DNA of 53,861 nucleotides, from contig JAEZAM010000011.1 of NCBI GenBank assembly GCA_023430465.1, positions 1 through 53,861 of the forward strand, given 5' to 3'. The notes below the pieces were generated by a model. The model did not search any database and was not told the DNA's origin. It saw only the letters and a program-made list of their open reading frames with translations. This document shows, in pieces, positions 1 through 7,199 of this stretch. This stretch comes from Bacteroidota bacterium. Its GTDB lineage: Bacteria > Bacteroidota > Bacteroidia > Chitinophagales > Chitinophagaceae. Each line of letters opens with the position of its first letter. Position 1 is the stretch's first letter. The position numbers were made by a program, and so were the translations under genes.

Positions 1-16
1 AGACGAACCACGGCGG

Positions 17-53
17 AAAAAAAAATGCCATTGCAATTTTCATTACAATGGCA
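17..53 (-). terminator. Rho-independent terminator downstream of the tRNA-like RNA
   Basis: Read on the minus strand, arms TGCCATTG and CAATGGCA (plus-strand 46-53 and 26-33) pair perfectly around a 12-nt loop, and nine T residues follow at once. This is the standard intrinsic terminator form. It points the same way as the tRNA-like gene at 82-244 and probably ends its primary transcript. A shorter T-rich run directly after the RNA 3' end (71-80) could give partial termination earlier. Confidence 0.75.
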
Positions 54-81
54 AACAATCACAATCACATGAGAAAAAGAG

Positions 82-244
82 CTGTAGGGGGAGGAGTCGA
101 ACCTCCAAGAGGCAGTTAGCCATAGCACAAAGAGTTAGTGGTCAATCCTGGTCGGCCTGACGGTCGGCTCTATGCTACGTTTATCCTGTTATCCCCACCC
201 TCGAGACGAGAGGGCATGTCTGCCAAGATTTCATCACCCCACAG
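82..244 (-). ncRNA. Class-II-tRNA-like RNA with an oversized region between anticodon-like arm and T arm
   Basis: The minus strand shows tRNA parts in the right order. A 7-bp acceptor stem pairs TGTGGGG (243-237) with CCCTACA (89-83), with one G-T pair. A D-arm of the leucine/serine kind follows, with TTGG in the loop and ATG/CAT pairing. Next is a 5-bp hairpin CCCTC/GAGGG (214-198) with loop TCGTCTC in the anticodon position. A perfect T arm GGAGG-TTCGACT-CCTCC lies at 106-90. Between the hairpin and the T arm are 91 nt where a class II tRNA would have about 10-24. The loop lacks U33 and has a pyrimidine at 37, so it does not look like a working anticodon loop. No CCA is encoded. A Bacteroidota-type promoter and two T-tracts frame it, so it is probably transcribed. 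It could be a tRNA-derived regulatory RNA, a tRNA carrying an insertion, or an RNA family I do not recognise. Confidence 0.6.
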
Positions 245-266
245 TGTTTTAAGAACTTTGATAGAA

Positions 267-299
267 CAAAAATACAGGAAACGGCAGTTTCATTCCAAA
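267..299 (-). promoter_or_regulatory. Bacteroidota-type promoter for the tRNA-like RNA
   Basis: On the minus strand TTTG (299-296) is followed after 21 nt by TATTTTTG (274-267), a full match to the TAnnTTTG -7 box. Initiation would fall near 260, about 15 nt before the 5' acceptor strand of the tRNA-like RNA. This fits a short 5' leader removed by RNase P. Confidence 0.6.
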
Positions 300-314
300 T
301 TTTCTAAGAAATAT

Positions 315-345
315 TTTGAAAGTATAGAAATTATTCAAATATTTG
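315..345 (+). promoter_or_regulatory. Promoter of the Lrp/AsnC-family gene
   Basis: TTTG (315-318), a 19-nt spacer and AATATTTG (338-345), seven of eight matches to TAnnTTTG. Initiation near 352 gives a leader of about 30 nt to the ATG at 383. It stands back to back with the minus-strand promoter at 267-299, only 15 bp away, so one bound regulator could affect both. Confidence 0.5.
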
Positions 346-382
346 ACTAATTATATGAAATTCTTCAAAAAAGTCGGAAAAA

Positions 383-847
383 ATGAGCGGCAAATTGAAT
401 CTCGACAAACTTGACCTCGACATCATTCACCATATGATGGATAATGCCGAGATATCTTATGCAGACCTCGGTAAGAAATTGTTCGTCTCGGGCGGCACCA
501 TCCACGTTCGCATCAAAAAACTGCAGGACGCCGGTGTTGTCAAAGGTACCCGGTTGAGCGCTAACCTCAAACTACTGGGCTATGACGTAATCGCGTTTAT
601 CGGCATCTATCTTAAAGAAAGTTCCCTCTATGATGCCGTCGCCAAGGAGCTGCAGAAGATTCCTGAGATAGTCCGTCTCAACTATACTACCGGTAACTAT
701 AGTATGTTTGCCGAGATTGTATGTAAAGACATCACCGGGCTGCGCTACGTCCTACATGATCAGTTACAAAAGATCAAAGGGATCGAGCGAACCGAAACCT
801 TCATCTCGCTTGATGAAAGTTTTAACCGAAACGTAAAAGTGGTTTGA
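383..847 (+). CDS. Lrp/AsnC family transcriptional regulator
   Basis: This 154-residue protein has the usual Lrp/AsnC length and build. Residues 6-60 form the N-terminal winged helix-turn-helix; the opening LDKLDLDII and the recognition-helix stretch with VRIKKLQDAGVV are typical. Residues about 70-150 form the RAM effector-binding and oligomerisation domain. Such proteins are DNA-binding octamers or dodecamers that respond to amino acids or related small molecules; the effector here cannot be read from sequence. The start follows an A-rich stretch without a clear Shine-Dalgarno sequence. The stop codon touches the end of the convergent permease gene with no spacer. It faces away from the tRNA-like RNA and may control itself or that RNA, which is inference. 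Confidence 0.9.
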   Translation: MSGKLNLDKLDLDIIHHMMDNAEISYADLGKKLFVSGGTIHVRIKKLQDAGVVKGTRLSANLKLLGYDVIAFIGIYLKESSLYDAVAKELQKIPEIVRLNYTTGNYSMFAEIVCKDITGLRYVLHDQLQKIKGIERTETFISLDESFNRNVKVV

Positions 848-1936
848 TCAGATTCGGCCCCGAACATTCAACGCATCCCGTAATCCGTTTCCCAGCAAAT
901 TGAACGCCAGCACCAGCAACATGATCGCAAATCCGGGGGCGAGGGCCAGCATCGGATTTTGTGTGATGATAAAATTATAATTCTCTTTTATCATCAATCC
1001 CCAGCTCGGTTGCGGTGGCTGCACGCCAATACCCAGGAAACTCAGACCTGCTTCGATGACAATCGCTGCTGCAAAATTGGACGCCGCAATCACGATTACC
1101 GGCCCCATGATGTTTGGCCATATATGCCGCACGATCGTGCGAAAAGAACTATAGCCCAAGGCTTTTGTTGCTTCCACATACTCCAGTTCACGAACACCCA
1201 ATACCTGGCCCCGTACCAGCCGCGCCACTCCCACCCACATGGTCAAACCAACGGCAATGAACACCTGCCAGAACCCTTTGCCTAATGCAAGCGTGATGGC
1301 AAACACAAGCAAGAGGGTTGGTATGCTCCAGATCACATTTATCAGCCACATGATCACATCATCTGCAACGCCCCGGTAATAACCCGCGAGTGAACCCAGG
1401 ACCAGCCCAATGGATAACGAGATGATCACCGTAATCAACCCTACACTCAGGCTTACACGAGTTCCAACGATGAGCCGGCTCAGGATGTCCCGGCCAAATT
1501 TATCCGTACCCAGTCTGAATGTTTGCTGCAGGAAAGGATCATTGGCCAACTGGTTCCTCTGATAAACCTGCTTCTCTGAAAGCCCTTCGTCAATGAATTT
1601 ATTGATGATAACGCTATCTCCCTTCACCGAGGAGGAAACGATCGGTATGTAGTGAAAAGCATCTTCGCGACCATCAAAAAGGCGGGCGAATGTGCCCGGA
1701 ACTTCAACGGTTTTTTCTTTTTTTACCAGCAAAAAATCCTGTGTGAATCCGGGCTTGTTGCCGCCGATCTCCAGGATGATCCTGTTGGCAAATGGTGAGG
1801 GATCAGGAGCCAGGAAGTACGCAAAGATGGCAGTAAGCACCGCCAGGAAAATGACGACCAGTCCAAAGATAGCGCCCGGGTTCTTTTTCAGCCTCAACCA
1901 GGCTGCCTTTTGAAAACTAATCGACGATGTGGTCAC
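848..1936 (-). CDS. OppC/DppC-type ABC transporter permease
   Basis: Inner-membrane permease subunit of a peptide/nickel-type ABC importer. An N-terminal transmembrane segment (about residues 18-42, GLVVIFLAVLTAIFAYF) is followed by a periplasmic stretch of about 100 residues. Then comes the conserved LGTDKFGRD motif and five more membrane segments. The cytoplasmic EAA loop that docks to the ATPase is clear (EATKALGY, then HIWPNIMGP). I chose a GTG start at 1936, giving 362 residues; the open frame runs on to 2059, but that would overlap the upstream glycosyltransferase by 77 bp and add 41 residues with no family likeness. No partner permease, ATPase or binding protein is in the window. The gene is last in a minus-strand run with the glycosyltransferase and hydrolase. 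Confidence 0.85.
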   Translation of the reverse strand: MTTSSISFQKAAWLRLKKNPGAIFGLVVIFLAVLTAIFAYFLAPDPSPFANRIILEIGGNKPGFTQDFLLVKKEKTVEVPGTFARLFDGREDAFHYIPIVSSSVKGDSVIINKFIDEGLSEKQVYQRNQLANDPFLQQTFRLGTDKFGRDILSRLIVGTRVSLSVGLITVIISLSIGLVLGSLAGYYRGVADDVIMWLINVIWSIPTLLLVFAITLALGKGFWQVFIAVGLTMWVGVARLVRGQVLGVRELEYVEATKALGYSSFRTIVRHIWPNIMGPVIVIAASNFAAAIVIEAGLSFLGIGVQPPQPSWGLMIKENYNFIITQNPMLALAPGFAIMLLVLAFNLLGNGLRDALNVRGRI

Positions 1937-1982
1937 GACTGAAAGGTAATAAATGACTGTTAAATGCTGAGTTGATTCCCTG

Positions 1983-3092
1983 TTATTTAACCAGCCGCCC
2001 CTTCCACTTAAATTTTCCAATTTGTCCGAACAGTCCGGAAACAATCGTATAAACAACATGCAATGGCTGCATCAGAATGAACCAGGGCGTTGTGTTGCGC
2101 ATGCGGAAGAATCCGGCCACTATCCAAAAAAATGGCAGCTCCACCACTACTTTTGCGAGCATCGCCCACAATGCAACCTTGAGGTAGTATGCATCAGCAA
2201 TGCCTGTTACAACAGCTACGAGTATTGCAAGGTTCAGGAGGTAAACGAGGATCATAACAGGCATGAGTCGTGTGTCTTTGTAATGACTCGCTTTGCTTGG
2301 CCAGCGAATGCGGTGTGAAAAAAAAGATGACCAGGTACGGACAGCCAGCGTGTCAACGATTGCCCCGCGCGCTTTGAGATAGGCAATGCGATCGGGATAT
2401 TTCTGCCATATTTTATACATCAGCAGCATATCATCACCCGATGCAATATCATCAATGCCGGTAAACCCATTGACCTCGTTGAATGCATCGCGGCGATAGG
2501 CAAGATTGGCGCCATTGCACATGGAAAGTTTGCCGGATGTAACACCAGCCCCGGTAATGCCCTGCAACACCATGAAGTCCGCAGCCTGAAAAATACCGAG
2601 GAGCCCGCTACCACCTGCAATACGCACCGGTGCTGCGATCAGTACCGGATCTTTTGCCTGTATGATGCTGGCGATTTCCGATAGCCATTTTGTCCCTGGC
2701 ACGCAATCGGCATCGGTGGTGATGATCCACTCGTGCTTTGCCGATGCGATGCCGGCTTCAATGGCTTTTTTCTTGAACGAATTTTTTATGTCGCCTTTCA
2801 GTTGAAGCAGCGTGGCCGCTGATTCCCTCACAATCTCTGCTGTCTGGTCATCAGAGTGATCGTCTACCACAATCACCTCAAATAAATCCGACGGGTAATC
2901 CTGGGCGTTAAGAGCATGGAGCAATGAGCCAATACAGGCTTGCTCATTTCTGGCGGCAATGATGATGGAAAAAGAGATGTCAGGATGTTCCACCACGCTG
3001 ACTCCCCGGGCATTTTTCCACCCAATGAAAAACCAGGCCATCATCAACCCATATAACACGAGCAGGACCAGGAGAATCAAAACTAATAGCAT
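1983..3092 (-). CDS. Membrane-bound family 2 glycosyltransferase
   Basis: Inverting GT-A glycosyltransferase of family 2, 369 residues. An N-terminal membrane anchor (residues 1-23) precedes the catalytic domain. Visible motifs are DDHSDD near residue 77 (nucleotide binding), DADC near 128 (metal-binding DxD type), GDDM near 219 and an RIRW motif near 262, comparable to the QxxRW of processive GT2 enzymes. Three hydrophobic segments close the protein (about 280-365). This topology is seen in enzymes that add sugars to lipid carriers or make surface glycans; donor and acceptor cannot be told. It lies 12 bp after the hydrolase gene and 46 bp before the permease start, so co-transcription is likely. 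Confidence 0.87.
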   Translation of the reverse strand: MLLVLILLVLLVLYGLMMAWFFIGWKNARGVSVVEHPDISFSIIIAARNEQACIGSLLHALNAQDYPSDLFEVIVVDDHSDDQTAEIVRESAATLLQLKGDIKNSFKKKAIEAGIASAKHEWIITTDADCVPGTKWLSEIASIIQAKDPVLIAAPVRIAGGSGLLGIFQAADFMVLQGITGAGVTSGKLSMCNGANLAYRRDAFNEVNGFTGIDDIASGDDMLLMYKIWQKYPDRIAYLKARGAIVDTLAVRTWSSFFSHRIRWPSKASHYKDTRLMPVMILVYLLNLAILVAVVTGIADAYYLKVALWAMLAKVVVELPFFWIVAGFFRMRNTTPWFILMQPLHVVYTIVSGLFGQIGKFKWKGRLVK

Positions 3093-3104
3093 GTCCCGGC
3101 AAAT

Positions 3105-3914
3105 CTAATCAATAAACAACCGGCGTATAATATCAACGTGCCGGGGATGCAAAACCTGGTGGCCGGCATCTATCTCTTCCACATGTACGAATTTTTCCAT
3201 GCCCTTTGCGAAGCGCCGGCCACGCGCGGGGAGAATGATACGGTCATGCCGGCCATAGACCAGGCGTACCGGTGTTTGCTCTGCTACAATCCGCTTGCGG
3301 ATAGAGGACAGGGAAGGCTTGATTTGCCGGAAGCTTGTCCACCTGAGGTAAAGGAGGCGACGCGCGTCAGGGTCATCAATGGCCCGGTGCACAAATTTGA
3401 AGATGGAGGGATTGACTGCACCAATTTTATGGAGGCCTTTCAGCAGTGTAAAAAACCAGCCAGGCTCCTTCATGGTAAAAGCGAACAACCGGTTGCCAAT
3501 CATGGTCTGGGTAGCCAGCCAATACCAGAAGTTTACCTTCATCCCATCCGGGGCAAGTAAGATCAGCCTGTCAATATCAGGGGCGAGTTTCTCATAAACC
3601 TTCAACGCCAGCCTGGCACCAAGACTGAAGCCAACCAGGGTGAAACGGTCTGCGGAGGCGTGTTGTGCACGAATCGCCGCAACAAGCGCCAGCAGCTCGT
3701 TCACCCCGAAATCTTCATCATCCCAGGATGAACCTCCATGATGCGGCAGATCCACCGCATAGCAGGTAAACTGGTCAAATCCCTGCGCCATCAGCAGGGA
3801 GTAAGCCTCGCCTGACTCACCATAACCATGAAAGGCAACCACCGGCAGCGGGCCGTTGCCAAACTGCCGCCATTGAATTTGCCCGTTTTTGATGTAGGTA
3901 GCACCTCCCGGCAT
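3105..3914 (-). CDS. Alpha/beta hydrolase
   Basis: Cytoplasmic alpha/beta-hydrolase of 269 residues without signal peptide. The oxyanion-side motif HGYGE is at residues 29-33, the nucleophile elbow G-F-S-L-G puts Ser at 97, the acid is probably the Asp in GRHDRI near 220, and the His is in DAGHQVLH near 252. The catalytic triad is therefore intact. The substrate is unknown; the family covers esterases, lactonases and thioesterases. It heads the minus-strand run hydrolase-glycosyltransferase-permease. Its promoter region is shared with the divergent marR gene and overlaps the MarR-type operator, so it may be under MarR control. Confidence 0.85.
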   Translation of the reverse strand: MPGGATYIKNGQIQWRQFGNGPLPVVAFHGYGESGEAYSLLMAQGFDQFTCYAVDLPHHGGSSWDDEDFGVNELLALVAAIRAQHASADRFTLVGFSLGARLALKVYEKLAPDIDRLILLAPDGMKVNFWYWLATQTMIGNRLFAFTMKEPGWFFTLLKGLHKIGAVNPSIFKFVHRAIDDPDARRLLYLRWTSFRQIKPSLSSIRKRIVAEQTPVRLVYGRHDRIILPARGRRFAKGMEKFVHVEEIDAGHQVLHPRHVDIIRRLFID

Positions 3915-3938
3915 TGGGTAAAAATTTTTGGAAGAGGA

Positions 3939-3968
3939 TTGACTTGTTCAAATTTAATAGTATTTTTG
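3939..3968 (+). promoter_or_regulatory. Promoter of the marR - acyl-CoA dehydrogenase unit
   Basis: TTG (3939-3941), exactly 19 nt, then TATTTTTG (3961-3968), a full match to the Bacteroidota -7 box. Initiation is expected near 3975, inside the operator palindrome and about 15 nt before the marR ATG at 3990. Confidence 0.65.
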
Positions 3969-3982
3969 GATAGTTGCACAAA
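3949..3982 (-). promoter_or_regulatory. Divergent promoter for the hydrolase run
   Basis: On the minus strand a perfect TAAATTTG -7 box (3956-3949) is preceded by TTTG (3982-3979) with a 22-nt spacer, slightly longer than usual. Initiation near 3942 gives a leader of about 28 nt to the ATG at 3914. The -33 side lies inside the operator palindrome at 3970-3989. Confidence 0.5.
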
Positions 3983-3989
3983 CAACTAT
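3970..3989. promoter_or_regulatory. MarR-type operator palindrome
   Basis: Perfect inverted repeat ATAGTTG-cacaaa-CAACTAT, 7-bp arms with a 6-bp centre, ending at the first base of the marR start codon. MarR dimers typically bind 16-20 bp palindromes with TTG...CAA half sites. The site covers the expected marR start point and the -33 side of the divergent hydrolase promoter, so a bound dimer would block both. Confidence 0.65.
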
Positions 3990-4430
3990 ATGTCAAACAA
4001 CCATTTTAAGAAAGGGGAGCTTTACAGTTTTGTTACCGGTAAGGCATCAACTGCCATTGCGCGTCGTTTGCAAAAGCGATTCAACAATGCCGGCCTGAAT
4101 CTCACCATCGAGCAATGGAGTGTGTTGTATCACCTGTGGAAAGAAGATGGCCGTAGCCAGCAACAGTTATGCAATGCCACTTTTCGCGACAAGCCAAGTA
4201 TTACCAGGCTGGTGGATAACCTGGAAAAACTTAATCTCGTCAAGCGTGTGCCTTCTGAAAGCGACAGGCGGATCAACCTTATATACCTGACAAAGAATGC
4301 GCAGAAGCTGGAGGAAGAGACCATGCAGATCGCCGATGAAACATTGAATGAAGCGTTGAGCAGCGTACCTGCAGACCAGATCGAGGTCTGTAAGCATGTA
4401 CTGCAAATCGTATATGATAATTTGAAATAG
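3990..4430 (+). CDS. MarR family transcriptional regulator
   Basis: Protein of 146 residues, the common MarR length. The winged helix-turn-helix includes the block NATFRDKPSITRLVDNLEKLNLVKR with the wing residues ESDRRINLIYLT, a strong MarR signature; N- and C-terminal helices would make the dimer interface. I start at the ATG at 3990; the frame is open further upstream but that part crosses the promoter and the divergent hydrolase gene. The operator directly before the start codon suggests self-repression. The next gene, an acyl-CoA dehydrogenase, begins 44 bp downstream, so the natural ligand may be a fatty acid or acyl-CoA. That is inference. Confidence 0.92.
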   Translation: MSNNHFKKGELYSFVTGKASTAIARRLQKRFNNAGLNLTIEQWSVLYHLWKEDGRSQQQLCNATFRDKPSITRLVDNLEKLNLVKRVPSESDRRINLIYLTKNAQKLEEETMQIADETLNEALSSVPADQIEVCKHVLQIVYDNLK

Positions 4431-4474
4431 ACCCATTAAGGATTTGAAAATTTTATACACTAAAACTTTAAGTC

Positions 4475-6265
4475 ATGAATGCTGCCACAGACACTAAAAC
4501 CGTATTGAAAGGTGGAGAATGGCTGATCCGCGAGTCATTGCCTGTTGAGACATTTACACCGGAAGACTTTGAAGAGGAGCAGAAAATGATACGCGATATG
4601 TGCGATCAGTTCCTGGATGCGGAGATCTATCCGATCCTTGACCGCATCGACAACCTGGAGCCGGGCCTGATGAAATCGCTGGTGACAAAAGCTGGTGAGC
4701 AGGGCTTGCTTTCGGTGTCATTTCCCGAAGAATATGGTGGGTTGGGTAAAGACTTTATCACGTCCACCATTGTCAACGAGTACCTGGGTGCGGGTCATTC
4801 TTTTTCTGTGGCCATTGCTGCGCACACGGGTATTGGTACGCTGCCGATCCTCTATTTTGGCACACCGGAACAAAAGCAGAAATACATTCCGAAGCTGATC
4901 ACGGGAGAGTGGGCTGGTGCATATGGTCTTACCGAGCCAAACTCAGGAAGCGATGCGCTTGGTGCAAAGACAACCGCAAGGCTGAGTGATGATGGAAAAT
5001 ATTATTTATTGAACGGCCAGAAATGCTGGATCACGAACGGCGGCTTTGCGCAGGTGTATACGGTATTTGCAAAGGTTGATGGTGATAAATTCACTGGCTT
5101 CATTGTAGAGCGCGGCACGGAAGGTTTCACCCAGGGTCCGGAAGAACACAAGATGGGGATCAAAGGCTCTTCAACTGTTCAGCTCTATTTCCAGGATGCA
5201 AAAGTGCCTGTTGAAAATGTGTTGGGCGAAATTGGCAAGGGCCATCGCATTGCATTTAACATTCTGAATATTGGCCGTCTGAAATTATGTGCTGCTGCAA
5301 ATGGCGGTGCAAGGCGATCGCTGACCAACAGCATCGAATATGCGATCACAAGAGAGCAGTTCAAGCAGCCGATCTCCAATTTTGGCGCTATCAAGCACAA
5401 GCTGGCGGAAATGGCCATCCGTGTATTTGTGGCTGAGTCCGCCCTATATCGTACAGCGAAATGGATTGATGAAAAAGAGCAGCAACTGCTGGATGCAGGC
5501 AAGCCGTTCAATGAGGCGCTGCTGGGTGCCGCTGAAGAGTATGCGATCGAGTGTGCCATGCTGAAAGTTTATGGTAGCGAGGTACTCGACTTTGTGGTGG
5601 ATGAAGGCGTGCAGATCCATGGCGGTAACGGTTTCAGCGCGGAGTACAATATTTCACGGGCATACCGGGATAGTCGTATCAACCGGATCTATGAGGGAAC
5701 CAATGAGATCAACCGTCTCCTGGTACTCGACATGACGCTGAAGCGCGCGATGGGTGGCCGGCTGGACTTGATGGGCCCTGCCATGGCTGTGCAGAAAGAG
5801 CTGATGAGCATCCCGGATTTTGGTGCGGAGGATGAAACAGCATTTGCGAAAGAGCGGAAGCTGATCGGCAACCTGAAGAAGGCATTGTTGATGGCATCAG
5901 GTGCTGCGGTACAGAAGCTGATGATGAAGATCGAGCAGGAACAGGAGGTGTTGATGAACCTGGCGGATATGGCGATCGAAATTTTCAATGCAGAAAGCGT
6001 ATTGCTGCGGGTAATGAAATTGACTGAGTCAAAAGGCGAAGGTGCCGCGCTCTACCAGGATATCATGCGTACTTATCTCGCCGATGCGGCGGATCGCGTG
6101 AACAAAGCTGGCAAGGATGCTATTAATTCATTCGCTGATGGAGATGAACAAAGAATGATATTGATGGGGCTGAAGCGATTTACCAAATCAGAACCGTTCA
6201 ATACGAAAGAGGCGCGCAGAAGGATTGCCGATAAAATGATTGCGGATAAGAAATATAGTTTCTAG
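4475..6265 (+). CDS. Acyl-CoA dehydrogenase (long form, C-terminal extension)
   Basis: FAD enzyme that makes the 2,3-trans double bond in acyl-CoAs, the first step of beta-oxidation. It has 596 residues, longer than the about 380 of short/medium-chain enzymes, because of a C-terminal helical extension of about 170 residues as in very-long-chain types. Visible motifs are the FAD/substrate stretch YGLTEPNSGSDA near 150, ITNGG near 185, and the catalytic-base region RIYEGTNEINR near 408 with the Glu in place. The C-terminus (LKRFTKSEP...RRIADKMIADKKYSF) is typical of the Bacteroidota proteins. It is probably transcribed with marR 44 bp upstream. Its stop codon is one base from the convergent gene at 6267. 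Confidence 0.93.
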   Translation: MNAATDTKTVLKGGEWLIRESLPVETFTPEDFEEEQKMIRDMCDQFLDAEIYPILDRIDNLEPGLMKSLVTKAGEQGLLSVSFPEEYGGLGKDFITSTIVNEYLGAGHSFSVAIAAHTGIGTLPILYFGTPEQKQKYIPKLITGEWAGAYGLTEPNSGSDALGAKTTARLSDDGKYYLLNGQKCWITNGGFAQVYTVFAKVDGDKFTGFIVERGTEGFTQGPEEHKMGIKGSSTVQLYFQDAKVPVENVLGEIGKGHRIAFNILNIGRLKLCAAANGGARRSLTNSIEYAITREQFKQPISNFGAIKHKLAEMAIRVFVAESALYRTAKWIDEKEQQLLDAGKPFNEALLGAAEEYAIECAMLKVYGSEVLDFVVDEGVQIHGGNGFSAEYNISRAYRDSRINRIYEGTNEINRLLVLDMTLKRAMGGRLDLMGPAMAVQKELMSIPDFGAEDETAFAKERKLIGNLKKALLMASGAAVQKLMMKIEQEQEVLMNLADMAIEIFNAESVLLRVMKLTESKGEGAALYQDIMRTYLADAADRVNKAGKDAINSFADGDEQRMILMGLKRFTKSEPFNTKEARRRIADKMIADKKYSF

Positions 6266-6266
6266 G

Positions 6267-7022
6267 CTAGTTCCACTGCTTCTTGTCAAAATTAAAAACG
6301 ATTGTCTCAAGATGGGCAGTCGTTTTTTCTTCCTGACCATACAGGGCTTTCAATTCATTACGCGTGGTATGGAGTTCGGCAAGATGCCGCACGCGGTTAC
6401 GTTCGATGAAGATCCCGACGGCAATGGATATTGAACTGAAGATAGTAACGAGAAAGAAAACAAGCTTTGCGTCTTCCTGGAAGCTTTTATCCAGGTAATA
6501 AAATACAACGTAAATAAAACTATAGCCAACGTAAGCAAAGAACAGGGATGCTGCCATTACCGCTTTTCCCGCTGCTTTTTGATACACCACTGTGATCTTG
6601 ACCTGGTGGATGAAAATGAAAAGGCTCGCCACCAGGATCATCAGCAATCCCGGTGCAAGGATGATCGTAATTGCTTCGCGCGTCAGGCCAAATATCAGCA
6701 CAGTGATCACTTCAAAGATGACGAATGCTATCGCGGCGATGATATATTTCCTCCGAACTACAGCGGTCTGACTGAAGTAAGTTAAAAACAGCATGATGAG
6801 AGGAGCATCAAGCAGGTTATTAAGAATACTGTGGTAGAATTTGACATCCCTGCCGAGATCAATATATCCGAGAAGCAGAAAATTATAGGTAAACAGGAGA
6901 GCGGAATAAATCAGCAATGCCGGAAAACTTTTATAGCCGGCCAGGCCGGATACTATCAGCGTTATAATCGGTATTGACAAGGCAATCGTTGAGATAGACC
7001 CCATCAATTCAAAGAAGGTCAT
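6267..7022 (-). CDS. Seven-helix membrane protein of unknown function
   Basis: Protein of 251 residues with about seven hydrophobic segments (near residues 7-27, 35-52, 65-85, 93-113, 117-138, 155-178 and 188-208). The cytoplasmic tail of about 40 residues (RNRVRHLAELHTTRNELKAL) is polar and could form a short coiled coil. The topology is like the 7TM sensor modules found at the front of some signalling proteins, but no kinase, cyclase or other output domain follows. No family is recognised with confidence. Its promoter region, 7023-7199, contains a 14-bp perfect palindrome. It ends against the acyl-CoA dehydrogenase in convergent arrangement. Confidence 0.7.
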   Translation of the reverse strand: MTFFELMGSISTIALSIPIITLIVSGLAGYKSFPALLIYSALLFTYNFLLLGYIDLGRDVKFYHSILNNLLDAPLIMLFLTYFSQTAVVRRKYIIAAIAFVIFEVITVLIFGLTREAITIILAPGLLMILVASLFIFIHQVKITVVYQKAAGKAVMAASLFFAYVGYSFIYVVFYYLDKSFQEDAKLVFFLVTIFSSISIAVGIFIERNRVRHLAELHTTRNELKALYGQEEKTTAHLETIVFNFDKKQWN

Positions 7023-7150
7023 GCAGTATCTATATTTTCGTTAGGATAAGGAAATGGTTGCCACCTATCGCTATCACACAAATCTAACGCATGATGAGAC
7101 TATATAGTCTTTGATACTAATGGTTTATGCTAAAATTCAGTAAAACTTTC

Positions 7151-7172
7151 CCGTTATTACGTAATAATACGG
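7151..7172. repeat. Palindrome in the intergenic region before the 7TM gene
   Basis: TTATTAC-GTAATAA is a perfect 14-bp palindrome (7154-7167), flanked by CCG and, two bases further out, CGG. It lies 28 bp after the end of the cytochrome gene and about 130 bp before the 7TM gene, both on the minus strand. It could be an operator for the 7TM gene or a weak terminator of the cytochrome transcript; it lacks a T-tract. Confidence 0.4.
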
Positions 7173-7199
7173 AAGGTGTGACCAAGTGAAATTTCGAAG

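Noticed and set aside
171..197. I-SceI or 23S-like stretch (GGGATAACAGG) as homing site
   Set aside because: Only about 11 bases match; no homing endonuclease is nearby. The likeness may be chance.
82..244. Group I intron in a tRNA-Leu
   Set aside because: Only about 91 extra nt are present, too few for the conserved core, and no P, Q, R or S elements can be seen. The anticodon-type hairpin closes without the insert.
82..244. tmRNA or 6S RNA
   Set aside because: Half the length of tmRNA with no tag frame, and a clear tRNA T arm that 6S RNA lacks.
138..350. 70-codon plus-strand open frame at the left end
   Set aside because: It runs antisense through the tRNA-like RNA and its promoter, has no family likeness and atypical composition.
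1937..2059. Upstream extension of the OppC-type permease
   Set aside because: Would overlap the glycosyltransferase gene by 77 bp and adds residues unlike any permease N-terminus.
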